64,000 nt of DNA from Fuerstiella sp. (lineage in GTDB: Bacteria; Planctomycetota; Planctomycetia; Planctomycetales; Planctomycetaceae): positions 174,475 through 238,474 of the forward strand of contig JAKVAZ010000007.1 of the NCBI GenBank assembly GCA_022447225.1, given 5' to 3'. The notes below the pieces were generated by a model. The model saw only the letters and a program-made list of their open reading frames with translations, was not told where the DNA came from and did no database searches. The first letter of the stretch is position 1. The number at the start of each line of letters is the position of its first letter. The translations under genes were made by a program, and so were the position numbers. Below, piece after piece: positions 8,461 through 17,739 of this stretch.

Positions 8461-9726
8461 ATGTCTGCCGAGTCGGTATTGTTTCACCGTATTGTCGCAG
8501 GGTGCGGGTTACTGGTGATGGTCGGTCTGGCATGGCTGCTGAGCAGCCACAGACATCGATTTCCGTGGCGTATCGTCATCGGAGGGATGTTGATGCAGCT
8601 TGTTCTGGCGACAGCAATTCTGAAGACAGAACGGGGGCGCAAAGTCTTTCAGGCACTGGGCGACGGGTTCAACGTGATGCTGGGCTTTGTGGATGAAGGC
8701 TGTCATCTGGTATTTGGTGACAATTTTAAAGACTACTACTTTGCCTTTCGCGTCCTTCCCACCATCATTTTCTTTTCATCTTTAATGGCCGTACTGTATC
8801 ACACTGGAGTGATGCAGTTTGTGGTACGGCAGCTTGCGTTTGCGCTGAGACACAGTCTGGGAACATCCGGTGCAGAATCTCTTTCGGCAGCAGCCAATAT
8901 TTTTGTCGGTCAGACCGAAGCACCATTTGTTGTTCGTCCGTACATTGCCCGGATGACCTCATCTGAATTGATGGCAATGATGACGGGAGGCTTTGCCACG
9001 GTGGCCGGCGGGGTTCTGGCAGTTTACATCGGATTTGGAATTGACGCGGCTCATTTGATGACAGCATCCGTGATTTCGGCTCCGGCCGGTTTGTTGATCG
9101 CCAAAGTGATGCTGCCCGAAACGGAAGTTGCCGAAACGTCCGGATTCGAGCCGTCGATTATTCCTCGCGAAACCACCAATGTCATCGAAGCCGCCGCGAG
9201 CGGGGCCACCGAAGGACTTAAACTGGCACTCAACGTCGCCGCCATGCTGATTGCGTTTGTGGGGCTGATCGCGTTGTTTGATTATGTGTTGAGTTCGGCG
9301 TCACTGTTTGTTCTGAATACGATGATGGGGCGACAGGCAGAACAGGGACTGACGTTGGCGTATGTTTGCGGACATCTGTTTTATCCACTGGCATGGCTCA
9401 TGGGGATTGAATCCCGCGACTGCTTCAATGCCGGACAATTACTTGGTCTGAAGGTCGTGGCCAATGAACTGGTCGCGTACCGTACGATGGCGTTGTGGAT
9501 TGCGGAGGATTCGAGTCAACCGGAGATCTCAGCGCGAACGGCCGTGATTCTGACTTATGCTCTGTCGGGATTTTCGAATTTCGCTTCGATTGGTATTCAG
9601 GTGGGAGGAATCGGGGGCCTTTGTCCCGAGCGTCGTGAGGATCTTGCACGGTTGGGCTTGCGGGCTATGGTCGGCGGTATGCTGGCGTGTTGTATGACGG
9701 CCTGCGTAGCGGGGGTACTTGTATGA
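8461..9726 (+). CDS. Concentrative nucleoside transporter (CNT/NupC family)
   Basis: This 421-residue inner-membrane symporter imports nucleosides with Na+ or H+. It has the CNT arrangement: N-terminal hydrophobic helices, the FRVLPTIIFFSSL segment, the signature NIFVGQTEAPFVVRPY near residue 155, the gate-like GGFATVAGGVLAVYIGFG, and the C-terminal YALSGFSNFASIGIQ(V)GGIG. The Gln-Thr-Glu and Ser-Asn-Phe motifs contact nucleoside and cation in solved relatives. The ATG at 8461 is chosen over an upstream GTG at 8419. It converges on the GYF-domain gene. Confidence 0.92.
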   Translation: MSAESVLFHRIVAGCGLLVMVGLAWLLSSHRHRFPWRIVIGGMLMQLVLATAILKTERGRKVFQALGDGFNVMLGFVDEGCHLVFGDNFKDYYFAFRVLPTIIFFSSLMAVLYHTGVMQFVVRQLAFALRHSLGTSGAESLSAAANIFVGQTEAPFVVRPYIARMTSSELMAMMTGGFATVAGGVLAVYIGFGIDAAHLMTASVISAPAGLLIAKVMLPETEVAETSGFEPSIIPRETTNVIEAAASGATEGLKLALNVAAMLIAFVGLIALFDYVLSSASLFVLNTMMGRQAEQGLTLAYVCGHLFYPLAWLMGIESRDCFNAGQLLGLKVVANELVAYRTMALWIAEDSSQPEISARTAVILTYALSGFSNFASIGIQVGGIGGLCPERREDLARLGLRAMVGGMLACCMTACVAGVLV

Positions 9727-9826
9727 CTGTGATGTGGTTGTGTATGGAACATAACTTGTCACAGTCTGACAGAGGAACCGGCTGTCTGTTGGCGATGACC
9801 GGCAGATTTTCGGCATACCCTTCAAA

Positions 9827-10615
9827 TCAGTTGACCGGTGCCACATCCGGAGTTGGACTTCCGTCCGGTAGAACCTGCGGAGTCCAGCCACTGCCCGATG
9901 GCATAGCCACTACGCCGCTGCTTACGTAATAAACACCGAAGACCAGAATTACTAACAGTCCCAGATAACCGATGACCAATCCGGCCATTGCCAGATTTCG
10001 TCCTTCCAGTTCCGAGTGACTCTGTTGGATTTCGCGGAGTGCCATGTGCCCGCATACCACAGCTGCAATGCTTCCGATCAGTGGTATGAAAGAAAGCACC
10101 AGGCTGTAAAGAGCCAGGTTTGCCACCGGGCTGTGGCCCCGAACCTCGTCACCGGAGGATTCATTCGGACCCGGTGCGGTGGCTGTCTGTCCGGAAAACA
10201 GTCCTGGCAGGGCCTTGTCTGCTCGTTTCCATTCCTCCATTCCATGCGTCCAGACGAGATCATCAGCATTGAGGGTACCGGTAATCTGCGAATGTTTGAG
10301 GATCTCCATAGAAACAGGACCAAGTTGTTGGCCATTGTGATTGTAGAACCAGCCCGCAGAACTTGGTGCAGCGGGCGCCGTCCCGCTTGGGGCGGAATGC
10401 ACGTTGGTATCAACAGTACCGGTTTGACGCATCTTGCGTTCACCCTGCGCTTCGAACAGATCGGGAAATTCGTCGGCCGGTTTCCAGGAACGTCCATCAC
10501 TGGAAACTCGATACTGGCGCCCGAATCGACCACGTTTTGCCATCTGACGAAGACGTTCGACTGTGAATGGCCCCTGTCTTTTACCGCGCACCTGGATATA
10601 AAATGATTTACTCAT
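9827..10615 (-). CDS. GYF-domain and DUF4190 membrane protein
   Basis: This 262-residue protein has two GYF-like domains, at about residues 3-60 and 88-140. The second has WFYNHNGQQLGP and WTHGMEEWKRAD. They are followed by a DUF4190-type membrane region at about residues 165-232 with two hydrophobic helices and ALREIQQS between them. GYF domains bind proline-rich peptides, and the GAP1-N2-type protein three genes earlier in this operon has a proline-rich linker, so the two may bind each other (inference). It is the last gene of the four-gene GTPase operon, 25 bases after the coiled-coil gene. Confidence 0.8.
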   Translation of the reverse strand: MSKSFYIQVRGKRQGPFTVERLRQMAKRGRFGRQYRVSSDGRSWKPADEFPDLFEAQGERKMRQTGTVDTNVHSAPSGTAPAAPSSAGWFYNHNGQQLGPVSMEILKHSQITGTLNADDLVWTHGMEEWKRADKALPGLFSGQTATAPGPNESSGDEVRGHSPVANLALYSLVLSFIPLIGSIAAVVCGHMALREIQQSHSELEGRNLAMAGLVIGYLGLLVILVFGVYYVSSGVVAMPSGSGWTPQVLPDGSPTPDVAPVN

Positions 10616-10640
10616 TTGAAAATATTCTTCAAAACGCAGG

Positions 10641-13550
10641 CTATTGTTCAGTCAGGAAGACGGGGCGTCCTTCAATGAATCCTGTTGAGTCAGCAGATGA
10701 ATCCAGCGCGACGGTTCCGGCAACCACTGATCCAATCGGGGCAAACCTTGATGGCGGTTGTTGATTATTCAGAGACACCATGACAACCAGTGCACCATTA
10801 TCTGCCGGCTGCAGCCGTGTGTTCGTTGAGCAGTTCCAGCGGTCGTCCTGACTTCTGTAAAGCCAGCCGACCCAGCGATACACGGGACCAGGTTTCAATT
10901 TTGCGACTTCGTCCCGCATGGTAACTGCTTTTTCGGCGGCCTGAGCCACCGGGGACATTTCTCCGAGAATTGCCCGTGCATTAATACGTGCGCTGGGTGC
11001 ACCGGACCCTGCGGGCCAAATCCAGTTGGCGTCACCCCCTTCGAACTGATCGATGGCCGTGATGTGTTCCTGAAATGCTTCGCGGAAGAAGAGGCTGCCC
11101 CGGGCTCCGACGTTCATCACGTTGAGGAGTAGTTTCATTTTCACGATTGGATCAATTTCCAGGTCTTCAGCGAGTAATGTGACCAGTTTCCCGAAACTTT
11201 CCTCCCAGTGTTCGTTTACGGTTTCGAGCTCCCTGAGTGCCGTCCGTGCAAACACTGCAGGAGGCGCATCCCAGATGAATTTGAGACCGGCCTGCTTATT
11301 GCTGACAGAACCTTTGAGCACACGCTTTACAGCAGCACGCTTTAGTGTTGTGTCTCTGAACGGCACGATTGTGATGACATCGCCGGTTTCCAGCGGGGGT
11401 TCTTCGGAATCGGAGTAATATCGATCGTCGCCCTGGGCAACCATGAAGGGGAGTTGCAGATAAAATTCCAGTGGAGCACGCAATTGCTCCTGCAGATCAC
11501 CATGATCTCCGACGCGGAGATTCACTGCTTTCAGTGCCTCCGCCTGACGTGCCAAATTACGACCGGCCGGAAACTCATTTGACACTTTCATGAATTTGGC
11601 GAACTCCAGTTGCAGGTTTCCGGCCGTCGTCGGATTCACATCCTTTAGTGATAATGATGCCCACTGATCGCGGAGTTGATTCCATAGTTCCGGTCCTTTC
11701 CACAAATCTGACTCACTTGAGATCACACTTTGAAAGGTAGTCGCCCGCTTTGTACCGGAGTGGTTCCGAACATATGCCAGAAGCTGAGTTCTGTACCGGT
11801 CCACATTTCCGACAGAGGCCGTGATTGTGTTCAGATCAGCAGCGACTTTCATTGAACGCTGATGTTCTGCCCGGGCATTGCCCAGTGTACGAAGAATGGC
11901 TGTGATCGGAATTTTGTGATTTTCACTCACATGAGCTCGACGCTGCAGGCCGCGAAAATCATCCGTGAGCAGTTGATTGGACTTCATATCATTCTCCGTT
12001 CTCTCCTGAAATCGAATCATTACCGCATCAAGATCTGCCAGAAACAGAGTGTCTGCAGCAGACTGCGCCAGCTGCCGGGCTCTCTCCAATACGTTTCTTG
12101 CTTCCTCGACTTCGTTCCGTTCTCCGTCGTCTTTTGCCATCGATTCGGCTCGTTTGAGAACTTCCATTGCCTGACTGATACGATCCCAGTCGGGTGACGA
12201 GCCCAGTTGGTCCGTCGCGGCGGACAACAGTTTCAGGAATGAATTTCGTCGTTCCTGTGCCGTGCTGAGGATCTCCGACAGTTCTCCGTACAACAGCTGT
12301 AATTCCGGACTTTCTGCAACGTCAGGAGATTCTGAACGGAGCTGACTGCAGAATTCTTCAGCCTGTTCGATGTGTTCGTCAGTCAGCAGTTGACGCAGCG
12401 TCTGAGCATGGTTCCGGATGCTTTGTCCGTGCCGGTACTGCAACATCAGTGACAACAGGATTGAACAAATCACTAACGCTGTTGCCGCAATTCCTGCGAC
12501 AATCATTGCGGTCCTGCGACTCGTCTGACGACCAATCTGCGTTTTACGCTCTTCCAGCCGCCTTTCCAGTTCTTCCGGGATCCCCAGATCAAACAGAGAA
12601 ATCGCCTTGGCAGACCGATCCAGTTCGTCGACAGACGAATCCCGGTCGAGGCTGCGTTCCAAAGCCGTTATACTGTTTTGATAGGCATCTTTCTGCAGTT
12701 CCTTTTGCTCTTCTTCTGTGATCCATTCCAGCGCCAGTTCCGTTGTCTCGAATATCGGTTCACCTTCCTGTATTTCGGCCGTAGCAATGAGTGATTCCCA
12801 GCGTTGAGCGTGATGGCGTGCGGTGTCCAGATCGCGGGCAAGGAACGCGTTATTCAGTGCTTCGGCAACATTTTTGAGTTCTTTTCGGGCATCGTACATC
12901 TGTAGGCGAACGCGAACTGTCTGAACTTTTCTGATGAGGTCGTTCGGTGGTCGGTTGCTCCATTTGCGACTGGCAAGTTCTGCTTCCAGAGCGGCCGCCT
13001 GAGTTGTATTTTTGTTCGCCAGAACATTCTCGAGTTCTGACTCAATCTGATTCTGTCGCGCAACTTCATAGACTTCCAGGTCCTCGAGCCACAACGGATT
13101 GTCTTTGTCTTTGTTGGCCAGTTCCCGCAGAATCTGAATCCTGACGGACAACGGGCTGAGTGCCAGAGCATGAAGGCGATGCAGCTTCAGCAGGCCGGAA
13201 ACCGGTTGCGCTGACGCATAGGCGTCATTAAGATCGGACGCAACTTCCAGCAGTAATTCGGGAAGCGGCGGTAACTCGTACTGCGAAACATAGTCCGACC
13301 AGAACTCGATTTCAGGGAAATCCAGAACGGCTGTAAGATCCAGCAGATTGGGTTCTGTTTCGCACTGTTGGATTGCCTCTGTACGCAGTCCTTTGCTCAG
13401 CAGCGCCTCGCATGTTCGCAGCCGTTCGTTGGCGACAGACACGTTTCGGGAATAGTCTGCAACCAGTGTTTCCATATACTCCTGATCCGGATCGTGCTCC
13501 CACGCAAGCACCGACTGAATCTGCTCGATGACAGCTTCGATTTCTCTCAT
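10641..13550 (-). CDS. Large membrane coiled-coil protein of the GTPase operon
   Basis: This 969-residue protein has no family I can name. Residues 1-344 are highly charged and helical with many Glu/Leu/Arg heptad-like stretches. One transmembrane helix follows at about 345-370 (MIVAGIAATALVIC), preceded by GRQTSRR, so the N-terminal part should be cytoplasmic. Residues 371-650 are again helical. The last 300 residues are mixed, with several Trp and Gly and a PVYRWVGWLYR stretch. Its start codon overlaps the stop of the GAP1-N2 gene by four bases (ATGA), implying coupled translation. Its length and layout suggest a scaffold spanning the membrane. Confidence 0.75.
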   Translation of the reverse strand: MREIEAVIEQIQSVLAWEHDPDQEYMETLVADYSRNVSVANERLRTCEALLSKGLRTEAIQQCETEPNLLDLTAVLDFPEIEFWSDYVSQYELPPLPELLLEVASDLNDAYASAQPVSGLLKLHRLHALALSPLSVRIQILRELANKDKDNPLWLEDLEVYEVARQNQIESELENVLANKNTTQAAALEAELASRKWSNRPPNDLIRKVQTVRVRLQMYDARKELKNVAEALNNAFLARDLDTARHHAQRWESLIATAEIQEGEPIFETTELALEWITEEEQKELQKDAYQNSITALERSLDRDSSVDELDRSAKAISLFDLGIPEELERRLEERKTQIGRQTSRRTAMIVAGIAATALVICSILLSLMLQYRHGQSIRNHAQTLRQLLTDEHIEQAEEFCSQLRSESPDVAESPELQLLYGELSEILSTAQERRNSFLKLLSAATDQLGSSPDWDRISQAMEVLKRAESMAKDDGERNEVEEARNVLERARQLAQSAADTLFLADLDAVMIRFQERTENDMKSNQLLTDDFRGLQRRAHVSENHKIPITAILRTLGNARAEHQRSMKVAADLNTITASVGNVDRYRTQLLAYVRNHSGTKRATTFQSVISSESDLWKGPELWNQLRDQWASLSLKDVNPTTAGNLQLEFAKFMKVSNEFPAGRNLARQAEALKAVNLRVGDHGDLQEQLRAPLEFYLQLPFMVAQGDDRYYSDSEEPPLETGDVITIVPFRDTTLKRAAVKRVLKGSVSNKQAGLKFIWDAPPAVFARTALRELETVNEHWEESFGKLVTLLAEDLEIDPIVKMKLLLNVMNVGARGSLFFREAFQEHITAIDQFEGGDANWIWPAGSGAPSARINARAILGEMSPVAQAAEKAVTMRDEVAKLKPGPVYRWVGWLYRSQDDRWNCSTNTRLQPADNGALVVMVSLNNQQPPSRFAPIGSVVAGTVALDSSADSTGFIEGRPVFLTEQ

Positions 13551-16132
13551 GGCACTGCCTTTGTGTTGAGGACATCGACCGGCTGACCATCGTTGACGGT
13601 GTAGGCCCGGACGTGCAGTTTTTTCTCCTCCAACTGATGTTTGAGCTGGCTGAGGACCTGCAGAGTGTTCCCGTAATTTTCAACGGTTTTGATGAGTATT
13701 TCGACGTTCTTCTTCAGTTTGTTTCGATTCAGGCCGGCGACAGGATCCGTGTCGTAATACCCGTCAATTTCGTTCCGAAGTACGTCAAAAAAATTGTCGG
13801 CGTTTATCTCAAGGTTCGAGGGATGCGTCCGTTTGTGATTGATTTCTCTGCGGATGCGTCGATAGATCTTTTGCCGCACGTCTTCCATCGACAACCGGAT
13901 CGCTATGTCTTCCATGTTCCAGTTACTTGCAGAAACACTGCTGATCAGGTCCAGGCTGCCTGCCAGAAATTGTTTGGCGAATTCCGGTGCGCCGGAAGTA
14001 TTCAGCAGTTTTAGATAAACGGCTGGTGTCACAGTCAGGACAATCTGACCTGACTGGGGCCCTGCCGCATCACCTTCGGCAGGTTCGATGACGGACAGAC
14101 TGACTTTCACATCGGCAAGTACACCCAGGTTTGCGCGATCCTGAGGGGACATTTCCGAAGGGGCCGTTTCAACTGTCAGTGCACCGTTGTTACTGAATGC
14201 CAGCAAAAATGAATCGTCGAACCTGAGACCGGACAGTTCAAATCCTTTTACGGCTTCGTGACGGAGATCAAACTGTAGTGCCGTGGCCACAACGTCATGA
14301 AAGTCTCCCGGCAGATCCAGTCTGATTTCGACCGATGAGTGCTGATCTGCAACCGGCATTCTCAGCAACGGAGCTGTTTCGGGTTCTCGAAATGAAAAGA
14401 TCTCAGAACGTTCATCAACCGTGAGTTTCAGCAGACTGTAGTGAAGGACTGTCACGCGCGGATCCGCATTTCTTCCCGTGGATTGGTATGCAAAGTTGCT
14501 GCCATCCACAGTGAATGTGCCGATCTCTGTTGGTTTGCCTCCACCGGAGGCGTCCATCTCTGCTGTCCAGACCCGTGCTGATGCCTGCAGAGAATTGCCG
14601 GCTGTCTTATTCTGTTCTTGGAATCGAAGTGCGCGGATGGCTGATTTGTCTGCTGCATTCGGAAGCAGTATTTCAAGACTGCAGCGTGTCAAGTCATCCA
14701 GTGGCAGGGACTTACTGACTGTGTTGTCTGTTTTTGACACTACCAGTGGAATCAATCCGCTTGGGAGCTTTTCCAGGGCAATTTTTGCCAGCGGGTCGAT
14801 TGGTGAATCTTTGATGTCACTTCCAAGCGAACGACGAATTTTCAAATGCGGTTGTCTTGTCGTTGCAGGTTTCGGATCTGTGTGTTGCCGGAAACCGGAC
14901 TTCACGGAATTGCCTGTGTCCTCTTCAGTTTCCGGCGGGGCTGCAGTTTGGGAGGTGGTGACATCATTTGTTTTTGGGTATTGCGTATTCCCGTCTGGCG
15001 GGTTGCGATCAGCGGGGACGATCGGGAGTGGTGGAGTTTTTGATACCGAGTTCTGTCCTGCGTAGTAGGCCGCAGCAACCAGTCCGCCGACGCAGCTCAA
15101 CAACATCAGCGCCGTCAGGATCCAGGTGATCTTTCGCTGATGCCATGGAATTCGTCTGCCCGGCAGTTCGGGGGGTACCGGCATGCCCTGATATTGACTG
15201 TACGCCCCGTACTGACCTGACGCTTCGGTATATTCAGTATCTGCCGGAGGACTTAGCTGAGCCTGTCGGCGAGGGAGCATCCTGTTAACGGGTTCATTCT
15301 CTGTTGCCGATGGTACGCTGAATTGATCGCTGTAGCTGGCATTTGGTCTGCCGCTGCGCGCCGAAGACGAAAAAGGGGTTTCCGGTGGTGGTCCGGGATT
15401 TCCACACAGGTCGACAACATGCATTGTCGGGCTGTGTCTTAGTGAGGCAGCCTGTTTCGTGCCATCAAGAACAAAACGCCACAGGCAGTCACTGCCTGCA
15501 ATCGGCTTTGTATAGTATGTGTTGAATGTCACATTCCAGCGGCGGGCCGGTGAGATCAGATTCAACGCTTCAACCACCAGTACCAGTGAATTGGTACCCA
15601 CCGGGACGATCACGGAAACCGGTTTTTGTTTTGTCCGGGTGGCTGAGTCAGCCAGTACCCCGGCCCATCCGGCGTCTCCGGCAAGACGCTTCCACTGAGA
15701 GCAGACGCTCGGCTTGGAATATACTGCATTTGGTCGGCGACCTGTCGGCAATGTCCTGACATTCCCGTCCCAGCGTTTTTCACAAAATCCGTCGTGTGCG
15801 AGTACCGCGGCAGGTCCTGCGATCACAAGTTCGTTTGGTGCCAGTGCGACATGATGCGCCAGTTTGTTGGATCGTTGTGAATAGTCCAGACCGGCGTCAC
15901 AAATCCGTGACAGAACGTAGTATCGCTGACTGGATACTTTGATATGCAGGTGAGAGTAATTCACCGGAGCTTTGCAGTCACCTGGTGTAAAGGCATGTCG
16001 GTAGCCACTGAGCATCTCCAGTCGCTCAGAAATATTCGCTGCAATTCCATCGGTACTGACGACCGTACAAAATCCTTTGCTGCCGGGCTTCAGACCCTGC
16101 GGCGCGGACGTATACACGATCTCGTGACTCAT
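13547..16132 (-). CDS. GAP1-N2-type GTPase-associated protein with membrane anchor
   Basis: The first 250 or so residues of this 861-residue protein match what I recall of the GTPase-associated protein 1 N-terminal domain type 2 (GAP1-N2). The start is EIVYTSAPQGLKPGSKGFC, followed by PVNYSHL near residue 56 and a conserved block with ICDAGLDY and NKLAHHV near residues 77-95. This domain is found next to bacterial GTPases of the double-GTPase group. Here it is followed by a Pro/Ser/Gln-rich linker (about 250-330), a transmembrane helix (about 334-355) after basic residues, a second low-complexity linker, and an exported C-terminal region of about 430 residues of unknown fold. It overlaps both neighbours by ATGA. 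Confidence 0.75.
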   Translation of the reverse strand: MSHEIVYTSAPQGLKPGSKGFCTVVSTDGIAANISERLEMLSGYRHAFTPGDCKAPVNYSHLHIKVSSQRYYVLSRICDAGLDYSQRSNKLAHHVALAPNELVIAGPAAVLAHDGFCEKRWDGNVRTLPTGRRPNAVYSKPSVCSQWKRLAGDAGWAGVLADSATRTKQKPVSVIVPVGTNSLVLVVEALNLISPARRWNVTFNTYYTKPIAGSDCLWRFVLDGTKQAASLRHSPTMHVVDLCGNPGPPPETPFSSSARSGRPNASYSDQFSVPSATENEPVNRMLPRRQAQLSPPADTEYTEASGQYGAYSQYQGMPVPPELPGRRIPWHQRKITWILTALMLLSCVGGLVAAAYYAGQNSVSKTPPLPIVPADRNPPDGNTQYPKTNDVTTSQTAAPPETEEDTGNSVKSGFRQHTDPKPATTRQPHLKIRRSLGSDIKDSPIDPLAKIALEKLPSGLIPLVVSKTDNTVSKSLPLDDLTRCSLEILLPNAADKSAIRALRFQEQNKTAGNSLQASARVWTAEMDASGGGKPTEIGTFTVDGSNFAYQSTGRNADPRVTVLHYSLLKLTVDERSEIFSFREPETAPLLRMPVADQHSSVEIRLDLPGDFHDVVATALQFDLRHEAVKGFELSGLRFDDSFLLAFSNNGALTVETAPSEMSPQDRANLGVLADVKVSLSVIEPAEGDAAGPQSGQIVLTVTPAVYLKLLNTSGAPEFAKQFLAGSLDLISSVSASNWNMEDIAIRLSMEDVRQKIYRRIRREINHKRTHPSNLEINADNFFDVLRNEIDGYYDTDPVAGLNRNKLKKNVEILIKTVENYGNTLQVLSQLKHQLEEKKLHVRAYTVNDGQPVDVLNTKAVP

Positions 16133-17451
16133 AGACCGCCGCCTCCATTCGGCCTTCGCGGGTCACTGTTTCTGTTCTTTCCGGTATAGGCCATGATCAT
16201 GCCGGGAACCGTGCGGTAAATAGCGTACAGCAGAGGAATTTCTGTCCAGACGGGTTTGATGTCAGCCGGTCGAACGATGAATTCTTCCCGGTCGTCGGTT
16301 TTGATGAGTTCGGGGCCCTGTCCAAGAGCACTGGCGGCAATGTACGTCACGTCCTTCGAAAACCCGTCTGCTGCACTTACAAACTCGGGCGCAAGTTCAG
16401 CCATGAGTTTGCGGAGTTTTGCCGACATTCGTTCCAGACGGTCGATATCAAGGGCCGTTTTTCCGGAACGAGTTGTGCGCAGAAAATAGTCCGGCGGGAT
16501 ATCACTGCTGTCCATTAGCGAATTCCACGCATCATACTTTGTGACAACAATGATCAGTGGACGGCTGTCACGGTCTGCCTGACGCAGGCCCGTCTGAGCG
16601 CGAATTCTACTCTCGGCCTCCAGCAGAATTTTATCCTGTCGAAAGTTCCAGCCACGTTCTCCCATTTGCGGGTCGGTGCTTGTACCGGAACATCGGTTTC
16701 GAAACTCGTGGTGCTGGGTGGGGTCAAACAGAAACAGCAGTGCTTTCGACACGGACAGATGCTGTGTTCCCGGATTGTTGGACGATTCTTCCCCCGGCAT
16801 AAAGTGTTCGCCGGCATTGTCGTAAAGACACAGAGCACGAGACATTGACTTTAAGTGACTGAATCGTGGATGCTGTGGCTGCGGTTTTACCGAAAAGACA
16901 AACGGCCTGGGGAACAGAACCGGACGGCCTCCCAGTACCACCGATTCGTACAGATCTCCTTCCTTTTCTGTTTTCGGCAGCGTCACAGGGGCGTTGCGAT
17001 CGTTGTTCAGAAACAGGATCTCTTCGTACTGGTTCACGATTCGATTTGAGGCCGGGTCTGCGTCACCAAATGCGATCTGGAATTTGGAACTGAACGCCTT
17101 TCGCAACTGCCAGATTGATGCGGCAAGATAGTAGGATTTTCCGGATCCCGGAGCACCCAGGATCGAAAAAAACAAAGGATTCAATTCCAGAGAGGCGCGG
17201 ACAACTGTCAGATGACATCGTGGACAGGCAAGGTGGTGACAAACCTCCCCTTTGACGTCAATTGCATGGCCATTCTCATTCAGTCGAGTTGGCAGAAACC
17301 GTCGCTGGCCGCGGGGCGTGACGATTTCATCATCATCCAGATCGGGGTGAGCCGAAACCCACAAAGCCTCTTCAGGAGGAAACCTGGTCCAGCAGTGAGG
17401 ACAGGTGGCCCTCGGGAGCAGTGAAGTGGGACGTTGAAAGGCACTAGGCAT
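16129..17451 (-). CDS. Zinc-ribbon GTPase (double-GTPase 2-like)
   Basis: This 440-residue cytoplasmic protein has a split zinc ribbon (Cys17, Cys20, Cys76, Cys79), then a P-loop GAPGSGKS at residues 99-106. DNAGEH near residue 213 fits the G3 motif, VVTKYD near 302 fits the NKxD-type guanine motif, and ASALG near 370 fits G5. The composition fits the DO-GTPase2 group that accompanies GAP1-N2 proteins in comparative-genomic surveys. It is the first gene of the operon, with its start codon reached after a leader hairpin. No clear ribosome binding site is visible. ATP rather than GTP use cannot be excluded from sequence. Confidence 0.75.
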   Translation of the reverse strand: MPSAFQRPTSLLPRATCPHCWTRFPPEEALWVSAHPDLDDDEIVTPRGQRRFLPTRLNENGHAIDVKGEVCHHLACPRCHLTVVRASLELNPLFFSILGAPGSGKSYYLAASIWQLRKAFSSKFQIAFGDADPASNRIVNQYEEILFLNNDRNAPVTLPKTEKEGDLYESVVLGGRPVLFPRPFVFSVKPQPQHPRFSHLKSMSRALCLYDNAGEHFMPGEESSNNPGTQHLSVSKALLFLFDPTQHHEFRNRCSGTSTDPQMGERGWNFRQDKILLEAESRIRAQTGLRQADRDSRPLIIVVTKYDAWNSLMDSSDIPPDYFLRTTRSGKTALDIDRLERMSAKLRKLMAELAPEFVSAADGFSKDVTYIAASALGQGPELIKTDDREEFIVRPADIKPVWTEIPLLYAIYRTVPGMIMAYTGKNRNSDPRRPNGGGGL

Positions 17452-17472
17452 GTGGATGCTCAGAAGGTCGAT

Positions 17473-17514
17473 GGTTAGTTGTGAGAGATGACCCGACCGC
17501 AGTCACAACCAACC
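17473..17514 (-). promoter_or_regulatory. Inverted repeat in the leader of the GTPase operon
   Basis: Arms at 17473-17484 and 17503-17514 pair over 12 bp, with one pair that is G-U in the minus-strand RNA. The loop is 18 bases. The repeat ends 21 bases before the GTPase start codon, where it could act as an operator or limit ribosome entry. The rest of the gap 17452-17739 shows no gene. Confidence 0.5.
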
Positions 17515-17739
17515 GGAGTCACACGAGCAACTGTATCAACAGAACTCCATATGTCGGAGAACCGTGGTCCAATTTCTTCCAGCAGCCTTCGAAGTATCCC
17601 TGATGCTGTCTCCCACGTCCAGTACTACCTGATACATCATCATCCAGTGGTGACATTATGAAACGTCGACTGTACTCAGCGATCTTCCCGAGGTGGTAAA
17701 CGAACGAGAACCAAATGTTGCGAAAATGTCTCAGCTGTC

